In this document: positions 1-9,056 of the stretch, in pieces
Layout of the letters: each line of letters starts with the position of its first letter
Numbering within the stretch: position 1 is the first letter of the stretch
Notes under the pieces: model-generated
Seen by the model: only the letters and a program-made list of their open reading frames with translations
The model's database searches: none
Told to the model about the DNA's origin: nothing
Assembly (NCBI RefSeq): GCF_002741055.1
Contig: NZ_CP016809.1
Span: 1,240,001 to 1,304,000 of the forward strand
Source of the DNA: Paenibacillus ihbetae
GTDB taxonomy: Bacteria > Bacillota > Bacilli > Paenibacillales > Paenibacillaceae
Direction: 5' to 3'
Length of the DNA stretch: 64,000 bases
Translations under genes and position numbers: made by a program

Positions 1-180
1 GTTTCCGATCAGTGGGTACGTCATCGTTACGATCTGTCCGCAGTACGAAGGATCGCTCAGCACCTCCTGATATCCTGTAATTCCTGTATTGAACACGACC
101 TCTCCGGTCATTTCAGCATCCGCGCCGAAGGATTTCCCGACGAACAGCGTTCCATCCTCCAGTAACAATCTTGCCTGCAT
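1..180 (-). CDS. carA: Carbamoyl-phosphate synthase small subunit, N-terminal part (cut by window edge)
   Basis: The first 60 codons of the glutaminase subunit of carbamoyl-phosphate synthase (pyrAA). The full enzyme releases ammonia from glutamine for carbamoyl phosphate, the first step of pyrimidine synthesis. The reverse strand starts with ATG at 180 and reads [20 protein letters not shown], then a segment containing [20 protein letters not shown], which is the conserved N-terminus of CarA. An SD-like GGAGTG lies just upstream. It is the fourth gene of pyrR-pyrB-pyrC-carA, 60 bp after pyrC. The large subunit is presumably beyond the edge (inference). Confidence 0.93.
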   Translation of the reverse strand, partial: MQARLLLEDGTLFVGKSFGADAEMTGEVVFNTGITGYQEVLSDPSYCGQIVTMTYPLIGN

Positions 181-240
181 CCCAAATCACTCCTGTCATC
201 TATGTGTAATATATTGTATAGGTGAATTGCCTAAGTGTTA

Positions 241-1539
241 CTAAAACCCGCCTTGTTCGGACCATTTGATTTCGCCGTCGACCCACGTCATCACCGGCCA
301 GCCCTTCAGCTTCCATCCGGCAAACGGGGTATTGCGGCCTTTCGTCGCAAACGTTTCGGGGTCCACTTCCTTCTCCGCGTTCAGATCGATCATGGTCAGA
401 TCAGCAGCGGCGCCGGCCTTCAGCACTCCGCTGTCCAGTCCGAACACGCGAGCCGGGTCGCTGGTCATCCGGCGTACCAGCAGCGACAGATCCCATTTTC
501 CCGTTGCGACGAACTTCGTGTAGAGCAGCGGGAAGGCTGTCTCGAATCCGACGATGCCAAACGGGGCCAGCTCCATCCCCTTCGCTTTCTCCTCGGCGCT
601 GTGCGGTGCATGATCAGTTACGATCATGTCCAGCGTTCCATCCAGCAGCCCTTCGATGCAGGCCTCTACATCGCGCGGGGAGCGCAGCGGGGGGTTCATT
701 TTCCAGTTCGCGTCAAGCCCCGGAATATCTTCATCCGAGAGCACCAGATGGTGCGGGCAGACCTCGGCTGTTACGGAAATGCCGATCTCTTTCGCCTGGC
801 GGATCAGTCTGACCGACTGCTCCGTGCTCACATGGCACACATGGTAGTGCACACCCGTAGCTTCCGTCAGCAAAATGTCGCGGCCGACGTGAATCGCTTC
901 CGATTCGTTCGGGATTCCCTTCAAACCGTGACGCTCCGCGAACTTTCCTTCGGTTACGCAAGCGCCTTTCACCAGCGAGTCATCCTCGCAGTGGGCGATG
1001 ACCGGCATGCCGAGCGCCTTGGCCTTTCTCATCGCATCCTTCATCATTTGCGCATTCTGTACGCCGACGCCGTCATCCGTAAATCCAATGGCCCCGGCTT
1101 CCTTCAAGGCTTCGAAATCCGTCAGCTCGCGTCCAAGCTCGTTCTTCGTGATGGCCGCGTATGGCAGCACCTTCGCCAGATTCGCTTCGCGCGCTTTATC
1201 GAGGATCAGCTTCACCGTCTCCGGCGTATCGGTTACCGGTCTTGTATTCGGCATGCAGGCGATCGTCGTGAATCCGCCCTTAACCGCCGAGCGGCTGCCG
1301 GTTTCGATCGTTTCCTTATGCTCGTAGCCCGGCTCTCTTAAGTGCACATGCATATCGATGAATCCCGGCGTGACCAGCTTGCCCTCCGCATCGATGATTT
1401 GTGCGCGGTCATCTTGCGGCAGGTCCTCCAGCTTACTGACCACCGCTTCGATCAACCCGCCTGCAATGACGATATGTTTAAGTTCCAGCTGCCCCTGCTC
1501 ATTGATCACATTTGCATTTTTAATGACTTGCATCTGCAT
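241..1539 (-). CDS. pyrC: Dihydroorotase
   Basis: Cyclises carbamoyl aspartate to dihydroorotate, the third step of de novo pyrimidine synthesis, in the cytoplasm. The 432-residue product has the zinc-binding DMHVHLREPG motif near residue 62 that marks class I dihydroorotases, a further metal-site segment PVIAHCEDDSL, and the late TDHAPHS motif with the catalytic Asp. Length is normal for the Bacillus-type enzyme. The first ATG (1539) is preferred over the ATG two codons later because GGAGGGG sits about 9 bases upstream. It lies between pyrB and carA and is probably controlled with them by the PyrR attenuator ahead of pyrR. Confidence 0.96.
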   Translation of the reverse strand: MQMQVIKNANVINEQGQLELKHIVIAGGLIEAVVSKLEDLPQDDRAQIIDAEGKLVTPGFIDMHVHLREPGYEHKETIETGSRSAVKGGFTTIACMPNTRPVTDTPETVKLILDKAREANLAKVLPYAAITKNELGRELTDFEALKEAGAIGFTDDGVGVQNAQMMKDAMRKAKALGMPVIAHCEDDSLVKGACVTEGKFAERHGLKGIPNESEAIHVGRDILLTEATGVHYHVCHVSTEQSVRLIRQAKEIGISVTAEVCPHHLVLSDEDIPGLDANWKMNPPLRSPRDVEACIEGLLDGTLDMIVTDHAPHSAEEKAKGMELAPFGIVGFETAFPLLYTKFVATGKWDLSLLVRRMTSDPARVFGLDSGVLKAGAAADLTMIDLNAEKEVDPETFATKGRNTPFAGWKLKGWPVMTWVDGEIKWSEQGGF

Positions 1540-1662
1540 CTTAAGATTCCCCTCCGAAAGCGAAGCTTCGATTCGCTTCTTTGTATATTGTATAATAAAA
1601 ATTCATATTTGTGTATATTTATTAATATCGATTCATTTGAGTTCCTTCTTATGACGCTATCT

Positions 1663-2577
1663 TTACCCTTTCATCGCACGTTCCATGACCGCCATCCGGA
1701 TCGGAACTCCGTTGGACATCTGCTTGAAAATCATCGATTTCGGGCTTTCCACCACCGCATCGTCGATCTCCACATTCCGGTTGACCGGTGCCGGGTGCAT
1801 GATCACCGTATGGCTGGCCAGCTGCGAGGCACGCTCTTCCGTCAGACCGTATTGCTCCCGGTATTCGCTGCTTGACTTGAACAGCCCTTCATTGTGACGC
1901 TCCAGCTGAACTCTGAGCATCATGACCACATCGGCCTTCAGCGCCTTTTCCATCGAAACGTAAGGCGCATACTGCGCAAGCTCCGGAGCCTGCATCGATT
2001 CCGGTGCGCAGAACTGTACGTTCGCGCCGAATTTTTGCAGAGCCCATAAATCGGAGCGGGCCACCCGGCTGTGCTTGATGTCACCGATGATCGATACGGT
2101 CAGCCCTCTGAGCTCCCCGAAACATTTTCGCATCGTATACAGGTCCAGCAGCGCCTGCGTCGGATGCTCGTTGTTCCCGTCGCCGGCATTCACGAGCGGG
2201 ATCGAGACCCGCTCGGCCAGCTCCTGCAGAACGCCTGCAGGCTTCAGCCGGATCACGCCCGCGTCAACGCCCATCGACTCCAGCGTTCGTACCGTGTCGT
2301 AGATGGATTCACCTTTCTCGACGCTCGAAGCAGCCGCCGCGAAGTTCATAACCTCGGCTCCGAGACGCTTTTCGGCCATTTCGAAGGAAAATCTCGTTCT
2401 CGTGCTGTTTTCGAAGAACATATTCACTGCAAATTTCGATTGGAGAACCGGAATCACCTTGTCCGTTTGCGCTTCCCAGTAAGCTGCACGGTCCAGGATC
2501 GATGCGATCTCGTCCCGGCTGATATCCTTTAATCCCAGCAGGCTGCGTTCTTTCAAAGAAATGGCCGTTGTCATCAT
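1663..2577 (-). CDS. pyrB: Aspartate carbamoyltransferase catalytic subunit
   Basis: Condenses carbamoyl phosphate with aspartate, the committed step of pyrimidine synthesis. The 304-residue protein carries the carbamoyl-phosphate loop STRTRFSFE near residue 57 and the HPTQALLDLYT segment near residue 138, both diagnostic of the ATCase/OTCase family; the Asp-side loop is consistent with ATCase. No pyrI regulatory-chain gene is present, as in Bacillus. The ATG follows the pyrR stop by one base, with GAGAGGA as SD inside the end of pyrR, so translation is probably coupled. The 120 bp gap to pyrC shows no terminator that I can see. Confidence 0.96.
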   Translation of the reverse strand: MMTTAISLKERSLLGLKDISRDEIASILDRAAYWEAQTDKVIPVLQSKFAVNMFFENSTRTRFSFEMAEKRLGAEVMNFAAAASSVEKGESIYDTVRTLESMGVDAGVIRLKPAGVLQELAERVSIPLVNAGDGNNEHPTQALLDLYTMRKCFGELRGLTVSIIGDIKHSRVARSDLWALQKFGANVQFCAPESMQAPELAQYAPYVSMEKALKADVVMMLRVQLERHNEGLFKSSSEYREQYGLTEERASQLASHTVIMHPAPVNRNVEIDDAVVESPKSMIFKQMSNGVPIRMAVMERAMKG

Positions 2578-2578
2578 A

Positions 2579-3187
<609 letters not shown>

Positions 3188-3232
3188 TTAGACCTTAACC
3201 ATCTGTGGAAATTGACCAGATTCATACACAAC

Positions 3233-3264
3233 AAAAAAACTCCTTGCCCGCTGGGCAAGGAGTT
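3233..3264 (-). terminator. Intrinsic terminator of the pyr leader (attenuator)
   Basis: The reverse strand reads AACTCCTTGCCC, a 3-base loop, then GGGCAAGGAGTT and a run of seven T. The 12-bp stem is perfect. It lies about 90 bases before the pyrR start and about 130 bases after the promoter, the position of the PyrR-dependent attenuator in Bacillus pyr leaders. Confidence 0.93.
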
Positions 3265-3345
3265 GATCTCACAGAGATAGGCAGGCAGCAGCAACCGTCC
3301 GCAGACAGAGCTATGCCTCCACAATAATGAACCTCGGTTCACGTT

Positions 3346-3376
3346 ACCTTGCCAGCCTCACGGGACTGATTTAAAG
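3346..3376 (-). promoter_or_regulatory. PyrR-binding anti-antiterminator hairpin
   Basis: The reverse strand contains CAGTCCCGTGAGGCT flanked by CCTTTAAAT and GGCAAGG. This matches the known PyrR recognition loop (AGUCC, one variable base, GUGAGGCU) closed by a CCUU/AAGG stem. PyrR binding here should block the antiterminator and permit the downstream terminator at 3233-3264. Confidence 0.92.
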
Positions 3377-3395
3377 GTGCTATTCGATTGATCCC

Positions 3396-3424
3396 ATTAT
3401 GACAGACCCAGTAAGAGTTGTCAA
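3396..3424 (-). promoter_or_regulatory. Sigma-A promoter of the pyr operon
   Basis: On the reverse strand TTGACA (3419-3424) and CATAAT (3396-3401) are separated by 17 bases. This is an almost ideal vegetative promoter placed just upstream of the PyrR-responsive leader and downstream of the dapL stop. Confidence 0.92.
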
Positions 3425-3474
3425 CTGTAATCAAGTCGAACGCTGTCATGAACCAAACCTAAAAATTTTACCAA

Positions 3475-4728
3475 TTAGAATTCAAACTCAACGTCGCTGA
3501 GCCTTCTGCGAATCTCAGAGATGACGCGCCGTTCTTCCTCTTCCCCGTTCGCAATAAAGGTTACGGAAAACCGAACGAAATGGCCGGCATCATCCCAGGG
3601 TACGGTTGAAATCAGCTTCTCGCGGATCAAATACTGGGAGAAGTCCTCGCCGGATTCAAAACGTCGTCCGCCTTTAATGCCTTTAGGAGCTTCAACATAT
3701 AGGAAGAAGGATCCCTTCGGCTTCTCGGCCGTAAAACCGAGCTCATTCAGCATCTCCACCAGCATATCGTGGCGGCGGGAATACTTCTCCGCAATCTTCT
3801 CCGTAATCTGCGGATTGTCCAGGCCGTAAGCGGCAGCCTTCTGGATTGCGATGAACTGTCCGGAGTCGTTGTTGTCTTTTACGTCGCCGAACGCTTTGAC
3901 GACAAGCGGGTTCCCGGCAACAAAGCCGATGCGCCAGCCGGTCATGTTATAGGATTTGGACAGGGAATGCAGTTCCACGCCGACATCCTTCGCCCCAGGG
4001 ACGGACAAGAAGCTGAGCGGCTTCAAGCCATCGAAGGTCAGCGCAGCATACGGAGCATCATGCACAACAACGACGCCGTATTTGCGGGCCCACTCAACGA
4101 CCTCGGCGAAAAATTCATAGGTTGCGCTTGCTCCCGTCGGATTATTCGGGTAATTCAGATACAGCAGCTTCGCCCGGCGTGCGATATTTTCCGGTATGGA
4201 GCTGAGGTCCGGCAGGAAATCATTCTCCTTCTTCAGCTCTACATTATATACTTCGCCGCCCAAATATTTAGTATGCGTACCGAGCACAGGGTATCCCGGA
4301 ACGGTCATAATCGTGACGTCGCCGGGATTGATAAAGCATGACGGCAGCATGGCAAGCGCCGGCTTGGAGCCGATGGAATGCAGCACCTCTGTGGCCGGGT
4401 CAATCCCTTGCACACCGAACACGTTTTTCAAATAGCGGACAGCGGCTTCCTTAAACTCGGCAATTCCGTTATCGGCATAACCGCGATTTTCCGGCTTAGC
4501 CGCTTCTTCGGCCAGCTTCGCAACGATCCCGGCGTCAGCCATCTCGTCCGGTTCGCCGACGCCCATATCGATCAGCTCCGTATCGGGATGCTCCAGCTTG
4601 GCGGCAGCTTTGGCTCTTTTGATCTTCTCGAATTTATAAATGGCTGTGTCTTTTCCGTAGTTCGCACCGCCGATTCGGTCGGCAAAGTTCTGTTGAATGT
4701 ACGTTTCCTGATATTTATCGATACTCAT
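3475..4728 (-). CDS. dapL: LL-diaminopimelate aminotransferase
   Basis: PLP enzyme that turns tetrahydrodipicolinate directly into LL-diaminopimelate, bypassing the acylated intermediates of the other lysine/DAP routes; the product feeds lysine and peptidoglycan. The 417-residue protein is a fold-type I aminotransferase with the LNYPNNPTGA motif near residue 191 and the PLP-lysine motif SLSKSYNMTGWRIGF, Lys at about 258. The N-terminal GGANYGKDTAIYKFEKIKRAK segment is close to DapL rather than to plain aspartate aminotransferases, but a related aminotransferase cannot be fully excluded without a search. The SD CAGGAG lies about 13 bases before the ATG, rather far. A -10-like TATAAA lies upstream, overlapping the end of the ABC-F gene region. 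It stands between ABC-F and the pyr operon. Confidence 0.88.
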   Translation of the reverse strand: MSIDKYQETYIQQNFADRIGGANYGKDTAIYKFEKIKRAKAAAKLEHPDTELIDMGVGEPDEMADAGIVAKLAEEAAKPENRGYADNGIAEFKEAAVRYLKNVFGVQGIDPATEVLHSIGSKPALAMLPSCFINPGDVTIMTVPGYPVLGTHTKYLGGEVYNVELKKENDFLPDLSSIPENIARRAKLLYLNYPNNPTGASATYEFFAEVVEWARKYGVVVVHDAPYAALTFDGLKPLSFLSVPGAKDVGVELHSLSKSYNMTGWRIGFVAGNPLVVKAFGDVKDNNDSGQFIAIQKAAAYGLDNPQITEKIAEKYSRRHDMLVEMLNELGFTAEKPKGSFFLYVEAPKGIKGGRRFESGEDFSQYLIREKLISTVPWDDAGHFVRFSVTFIANGEEEERRVISEIRRRLSDVEFEF

Positions 4729-4855
4729 CGTTTGTACTCATCTCCTGCTCTTACAATCCAATTTTTAATTTAAATATGCCGCAAATGGACTGCTGGAGCC
4801 ATGTATTTTATATCAGATGATTTGTACTTTTTCTAGTTGGGAGAATCCGTCAATC

Positions 4856-6820
4856 TCACGAGAGCTCAAGCCATTCTGCCAGCAAACTGTCATGCTTTGC
4901 CGATAAAGCTTCCCGTTCCTTCCAGTGCTCCTGGAGCCGTGCGAAGTCTGCCTCGTTCTCCGGATGAGCTTCTCCTTCAATCGCTTCATCCAGGCGCTGG
5001 ATCCGCGTTTCGAGCTCTGCGATTTCCTTCTCCAACCGCTTCATCCGGTCCTTAGCAGGCGGCTCTATGATGGAAGCTGCAGATGAAGCTTTTTTTCTAT
5101 CCCGATCCTCGGCGGACAGCTGCTGAGCCGGCATCATCACCGGATCGGCTGACTCCGTCTTGCCGGTTCTCTCTGCTTTAGCCACAGCAAGCTGTTCCTT
5201 CTTGGCACGGAAATCGTCGTAGCTTCCTAAGTAGGCAGTCAGGCGGCCATTATCCAGCTCCCAGATTTTCTCGCCGATCCGATTGACGAAGTACCGGTCG
5301 TGGGAGATGGCAAACACGGTGCCCGAGAATTCCTGCAGTGCATCCTCCAGCGCCTCCCGGGATTCGATGTCGAGGTGGTTGGTCGGTTCATCCAAGAGCA
5401 GCAAATTCGGCTTTCGATGGATCAGCACAGCCAGCCTCAGCCTCGTCCATTCCCCGCCGGATAACTGGCCCACCGCCTTGAAAACCGCCGGACCGTAGAA
5501 CAGGAAACGGGCCAGCTTCCCGCGTGCCTCCCCTTCGCCGATCCCGGCATGCTTCCGGAAGTATTCGAGGACGGTTTCCTGCGGGTTCTCCGGCTTCTCT
5601 TCCTGGGCGAGATAACCGGCATCCACGCGGGCGCCCCACTGGACGGAGCCCGCGGCAGGCGTGAGTTTGCCGAGCAGCACCTGGAACAGCGTTGTTTTTC
5701 CGCTGCCGTTCGCCCCCATGAGCACGATTTTCTCCCCATATTCAAGCAGCCCCGAGACGCCTTGAAGCACAGACTCATCACCATAAGCATGGACAACCTG
5801 CTCAAAGCTCACCACCCGACGTCCCGCCCGATCCTCCGGGTTCAGGTCAAAATCGGCCGATCTTCGCTGCAGCACCGGCTGCTTGACCTGCTCCATCCGC
5901 TCCAGCGCCTTTCGCATCGAGGCCGCCCGCTTGAAGAACTTCTCGTTTCCGCCGATCCTCCCCCACTCCTCCAGCTGGCGTATCGACTCCTTCATCTTTT
6001 TGACGACCTTTTGCTGCTCTTGGTACTGCTCGAACTGCTGGAGCAGCCTTGCCTCCTTAGCTTCCATATAAGCCGTATAGCCGCCGTCGGCCGTAAAGGC
6101 CTCCCCGTCCTCCAGCTCTATGGTCCGCGTCGCCACCCGGTCCAAAAAGTACCGATCATGCGAGATGATAATACAGGTGCCGGAATAATCAAGCAAAAAT
6201 GACTCCAGCCATTCGGTACGCCGCAAATCCAGGTGATTGGTCGGCTCGTCGAGCAGGAGCAAATCCGGCTTCACGATCAGCTGGGAAGCCAGCATCACCC
6301 GGGTCTTCTCTCCGCCCGATAAGGCACTGAAAGGAAGGTCATAAACCGACTTGGAAATGTCGAGTCCGGATGCGATCCTGTCAATGCCGGCCTCCATCTC
6401 ATAGCCGCCCCCGCGTTCGAACTGTTCCTGGAGTACGGCATACCGGCGGAGCAGCCTCTCCAACTCATCGGCATTCCCCGCAGTTACCGGATCGCTCATC
6501 CGGGACTCCAGCTCGGCCATCGCCGACCTGCATTCCTTCAAAGGCCGCAAGCCGTAGGACAGTACCTCCCATACCGTCCAATCCTCCGTATCTATCGGAA
6601 TTTGCTCCAGGTATCCGACCTTTGCATCCTTCTTGATTGCCAATCGCCCTTCACTCGGCTGCTCGATACCGGCTAGAAGCCGCATCAGGGTCGTCTTTCC
6701 GCTGCCGTTTCGTCCGATCAGCGCCGTTTTATCGCCTTCGCGTACTTCAAACGATATATGGTCCAGCACCAGATTGGCGCCATGGTAATACGTTAACTGT
6801 TGTGCATCAATTATATTCAT
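4856..6820 (-). CDS. ABC-F family ATPase (ribosome-associated, possible antibiotic-protection factor)
   Basis: Soluble protein of 654 residues with two ABC cassettes and no membrane segment. The first has Walker A GRNGSGKT at 36-43, signature LSGGEKTRV and Walker B LLLLDEPTNHLD. The second has GANGSGKT, LSGGEWTRL and the same Walker B. A charged linker with EEWGRIGGNEKFF joins them, and a coiled-coil C-terminus ends the protein. This is the ABC-F plan; members bind the ribosomal E site and either aid translation or displace antibiotics. The start at 6820 is chosen for its AGGAGG SD, since upstream in-frame codons extend into the terminator region. A promoter, a 50-codon leader ORF and an attenuator-like hairpin lie ahead, as in drug-inducible ABC-F genes, so a protection role is plausible. 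The exact subfamily and drug are not decidable by eye. Confidence 0.9.
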   Translation of the reverse strand: MNIIDAQQLTYYHGANLVLDHISFEVREGDKTALIGRNGSGKTTLMRLLAGIEQPSEGRLAIKKDAKVGYLEQIPIDTEDWTVWEVLSYGLRPLKECRSAMAELESRMSDPVTAGNADELERLLRRYAVLQEQFERGGGYEMEAGIDRIASGLDISKSVYDLPFSALSGGEKTRVMLASQLIVKPDLLLLDEPTNHLDLRRTEWLESFLLDYSGTCIIISHDRYFLDRVATRTIELEDGEAFTADGGYTAYMEAKEARLLQQFEQYQEQQKVVKKMKESIRQLEEWGRIGGNEKFFKRAASMRKALERMEQVKQPVLQRRSADFDLNPEDRAGRRVVSFEQVVHAYGDESVLQGVSGLLEYGEKIVLMGANGSGKTTLFQVLLGKLTPAAGSVQWGARVDAGYLAQEEKPENPQETVLEYFRKHAGIGEGEARGKLARFLFYGPAVFKAVGQLSGGEWTRLRLAVLIHRKPNLLLLDEPTNHLDIESREALEDALQEFSGTVFAISHDRYFVNRIGEKIWELDNGRLTAYLGSYDDFRAKKEQLAVAKAERTGKTESADPVMMPAQQLSAEDRDRKKASSAASIIEPPAKDRMKRLEKEIAELETRIQRLDEAIEGEAHPENEADFARLQEHWKEREALSAKHDSLLAEWLELS

Positions 6821-6903
6821 TCTAGGCTTCCTCCTGTACGGCATGACGATAATCATAAAAGCCCATGCCGAATCCGTATTTTGGAGAAGACCTCGCCCGG
6901 AAT

Positions 6904-6938
6904 AAAAAAAGATCCCGCAGAGCAAGCTCCGCGAGACC
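6904..6938 (-). terminator. Intrinsic terminator or attenuator ahead of the ABC-F gene
   Basis: The reverse strand folds GGTCTCGCGGAGC against GCTCTGCGGGATC (13 pairs, three of them G-U, tight loop) followed by seven T. It lies between a short leader ORF and the ABC-F start, so it would stop leader transcripts unless an alternative fold prevents it. Such geometry is known for antibiotic-induced attenuation of ABC-F genes; the mechanism here is inferred. Confidence 0.82.
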
Positions 6939-6972
6939 TTAAGGATTACTAAACAGCCCCATTAATCAGGCT

Positions 6973-7125
6973 TCATCCGTTCAGGCAGGCAGGTGACTTC
7001 TCGATGGTAAATTCCGTATGCTTAAAAATGGACAGACCTCTCCCGTTGTAGGAAAAAGCATGAACAATGCCAGCAATTGCCATAGGCAGCTGGCTAATAC
7101 GGTCGTTCACCATCTCGATATTCAT
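6973..7125 (-). CDS. Putative 50-residue leader peptide upstream of ABC-F gene
   Basis: An ORF of 50 codons, ATG at 7125 and TGA at 6973-6975, with a perfect AGGAGGTGAGGC SD. The product starts MNIEMVNDRISQLPMAIAGI and has no recognisable domain. The reading frame ends about 35 bases before the terminator hairpin at 6904-6938. A sigma-A-like promoter lies just upstream (7158-7187). The layout promoter, SD, short ORF, terminator, ABC-F suggests a regulatory leader peptide whose translation controls readthrough, although it could also be an independent small protein. It is too short to be confirmed by composition alone. Confidence 0.6.
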   Translation of the reverse strand: MNIEMVNDRISQLPMAIAGIVHAFSYNGRGLSIFKHTEFTIEKSPACLNG

Positions 7126-7157
7126 CCTGCCTCACCTCCTTCATTCAAGTTATCGAC

Positions 7158-7187
7158 AATATACCATATTGCCAAATGAATTCGCAA
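7158..7187 (-). promoter_or_regulatory. Sigma-A-like promoter for the leader ORF and ABC-F gene
   Basis: On the reverse strand TTGCGA (7182-7187) and TATATT (7158-7163) are 18 bases apart. Transcription would begin about 25 bases before the leader ORF. The 165 bases further upstream, to the rluD terminator, show no gene. Confidence 0.6.
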
Positions 7188-7353
7188 GTCTGCAGATGGA
7201 CGGCTGCCGCAAAAGGGCGGTGTAATGATGACTGCTGCACGATGATCAGCGACGACGCTTGCGGGCAACAAGCAGAAGCCTGCACCCGGACCTAGGCAGC
7301 GTAGAGTGCCGACATTAGGCCATGTAATCCTTTAGAAGAACGCCAGATATCCT

Positions 7354-7380
7354 AAAAAAAAGAACCGCTAACGGCTCTTT
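7354..7380 (-). terminator. Intrinsic terminator after rluD-like gene
   Basis: AAGAGCCG, loop TTAG, CGGTTCTT then T8 on the reverse strand. The TAG stop of the pseudouridine synthase gene lies inside the loop, so coding sequence and terminator overlap. Confidence 0.88.
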
Positions 7381-8336
7381 AAAATCGTCAGCAGTTCTTC
7401 CATATCGTCCGGCATAGGTGCCGAGAACTCCAAATATTGTCCGGTGGCTGGGTGGACGAAGCCGAGGACGGCTGCATGCAGCGCTTGTCCGTTCAGCTTG
7501 ATCCCTTTGCTCTTGCCATATACCGGATCTCCGACAAGGGGATGGCCGATATATTTCATATGCACCCGGATTTGGTGCGTTCTGCCGGTCTCCAGCTTCA
7601 GCTCGAGCAGGCTGTAATCGCCGAATCGCTCCACAACGGTAAAGTGCGTCACCGCATGCTTGCTGTTCCGGTCCGTGACCGTATACATTTTGCGATCCTG
7701 CGGATCCCGGCCGATCGGCGCATCGATCGTTCCCTGATCGTGGCTGATGCTGCCATGCACCAATGCGAGATAGCGCCGGTTCACGCTATGCTCCTTCAGC
7801 TGTGCGGCCAGAGACGCGTGCGCCTTATCATTCTTGGCGGCCATGATCAGCCCTGTGGTGTCCTTATCGATCCGATGGACGATCCCCGGACGGAGTTCGC
7901 CGTTAATGCCGGACAAATCCTTGCAGTGGTGCATCAGCGCATTCACCAAAGTCCCGGATACATGGCCGGGGGCCGGATGAACCACCATCCCTCTTGGTTT
8001 GTTGACCACGATTACGTCACGGTCTTCAAACGCAATGTCGAGCGGAATATCCTCCGGAACAATTTCGACGACCGATGGGGCTGGTATAGCCAGCGAGATT
8101 CGGTCTCCCTGGCTTACCTTGTAATTGGCCTTCACCGGCGAATCGTTTACTAGGACATGCCCATCGGCGATCCACAGCTGGACCTGTGAGCGAGATACAT
8201 CCTCATCGAGTCCTTCGGTGATATATTTATCAATTCGGGTCTTGGCGGACTCGGCGTCGACGACCCACTCTTGAGTGTCCTGCTCCTGCTCGTCCGAATC
8301 CATCACATGATCTGTACGCTGCTCGTCCTGCAACAT
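7368..8336 (-). CDS. RluD-type 23S rRNA pseudouridine synthase (YlyB-like)
   Basis: Isomerises specific uridines of RNA, most likely 23S rRNA, to pseudouridine. The 322-residue protein has an acidic N-terminal stretch, an S4 RNA-binding domain at about 31-90, and the RluA/RluD catalytic domain from about 100 with HRIDKDTTGL and catalytic Asp at about 157. The GRTHQIRVHM motif follows near residue 245. The ATG overlaps the lspA stop as TAATG, so the two genes are translationally coupled, the same neighbourhood as lspA-ylyB-pyrR in Bacillus. Target uridines cannot be told from sequence. Confidence 0.93.
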   Translation of the reverse strand: MLQDEQRTDHVMDSDEQEQDTQEWVVDAESAKTRIDKYITEGLDEDVSRSQVQLWIADGHVLVNDSPVKANYKVSQGDRISLAIPAPSVVEIVPEDIPLDIAFEDRDVIVVNKPRGMVVHPAPGHVSGTLVNALMHHCKDLSGINGELRPGIVHRIDKDTTGLIMAAKNDKAHASLAAQLKEHSVNRRYLALVHGSISHDQGTIDAPIGRDPQDRKMYTVTDRNSKHAVTHFTVVERFGDYSLLELKLETGRTHQIRVHMKYIGHPLVGDPVYGKSKGIKLNGQALHAAVLGFVHPATGQYLEFSAPMPDDMEELLTILKSR

Positions 8337-8836
8337 TACTCATTCCCTTCCGTTCCAGAAACTTCTCTTGATGAATGGAGCTTCTCCCGTCTTCCATCCA
8401 GAATGGTGTCCAATATGATCAGGCCAACGCCAATCACGATACAGGAATCGGCAATGTTGAATATCGGGAAGGTGTAGTTGCCGAAATTGAATTGAAGAAA
8501 ATCGACAACCTCGCCCATCAGCAAACGGTCGATAAAATTCCCCAGCGCACCGCCAAGCACCAGCGCCAGCGCTGTCGGCAGCAATTTGCGGCCTTCCTTC
8601 GTCATTTTGCGCAGATACCATACAATACCGGCCACGACAGCAATCGTTACGACGATAAAGAACCACAGCTGGTCTTGTAGAATACCGAATGCGGCTCCCC
8701 GATTCCTGCTCGATGTAATCAAGAAAAAATTGCCGATGACCGGGATTTGCTCATGAAGCTCCAGCCTCGAGGCGATCAGAAATTTGGTGCCCTGATCGAT
8801 AAGAAACATCACCAATGCAATCAAATAATATACCAC
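8336..8836 (-). CDS. lspA: Lipoprotein signal peptidase (signal peptidase II)
   Basis: Membrane aspartyl peptidase that removes signal peptides from diacylglyceryl-modified prolipoproteins. The 166-residue product has four hydrophobic segments and the family signatures DQGTKFLI near residue 14, NRGAAFG near 45, GNFIDR with Asp 103, and FNIADS with Asp 130; the two Asp residues are the catalytic pair. The likely start is GTG at 8836 with GGAGTGACA about 12 bases upstream, and no better SD was found. A TACAAT -10 box (8921-8926) with a weak -35 lies upstream. Substrates in this window include the oligopeptide-binding lipoprotein and the YlaJ-like lipoprotein. Confidence 0.95.
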   Translation of the reverse strand: MVYYLIALVMFLIDQGTKFLIASRLELHEQIPVIGNFFLITSSRNRGAAFGILQDQLWFFIVVTIAVVAGIVWYLRKMTKEGRKLLPTALALVLGGALGNFIDRLLMGEVVDFLQFNFGNYTFPIFNIADSCIVIGVGLIILDTILDGRREKLHSSREVSGTEGNE

Positions 8837-9056
8837 TCGTTTATGTCACTCCGATCTTTACATCTGTCGGTTCGTCCCCGAGTCGGCAAGCTCCTCGAAG
8901 GCCGGACAGTAACTCGTCTTATTGTAGCACAGGGGCTCCGACAACGTCCATTCCTCTCCAATGAGGTGAACATTTTCCGTCAGTAAAACAAACCCGCACA
9001 GTGCACTATATAGGTAAGAACAAGAAGGTCAACTTCGGACCGGAGAGGAGCCTAAC

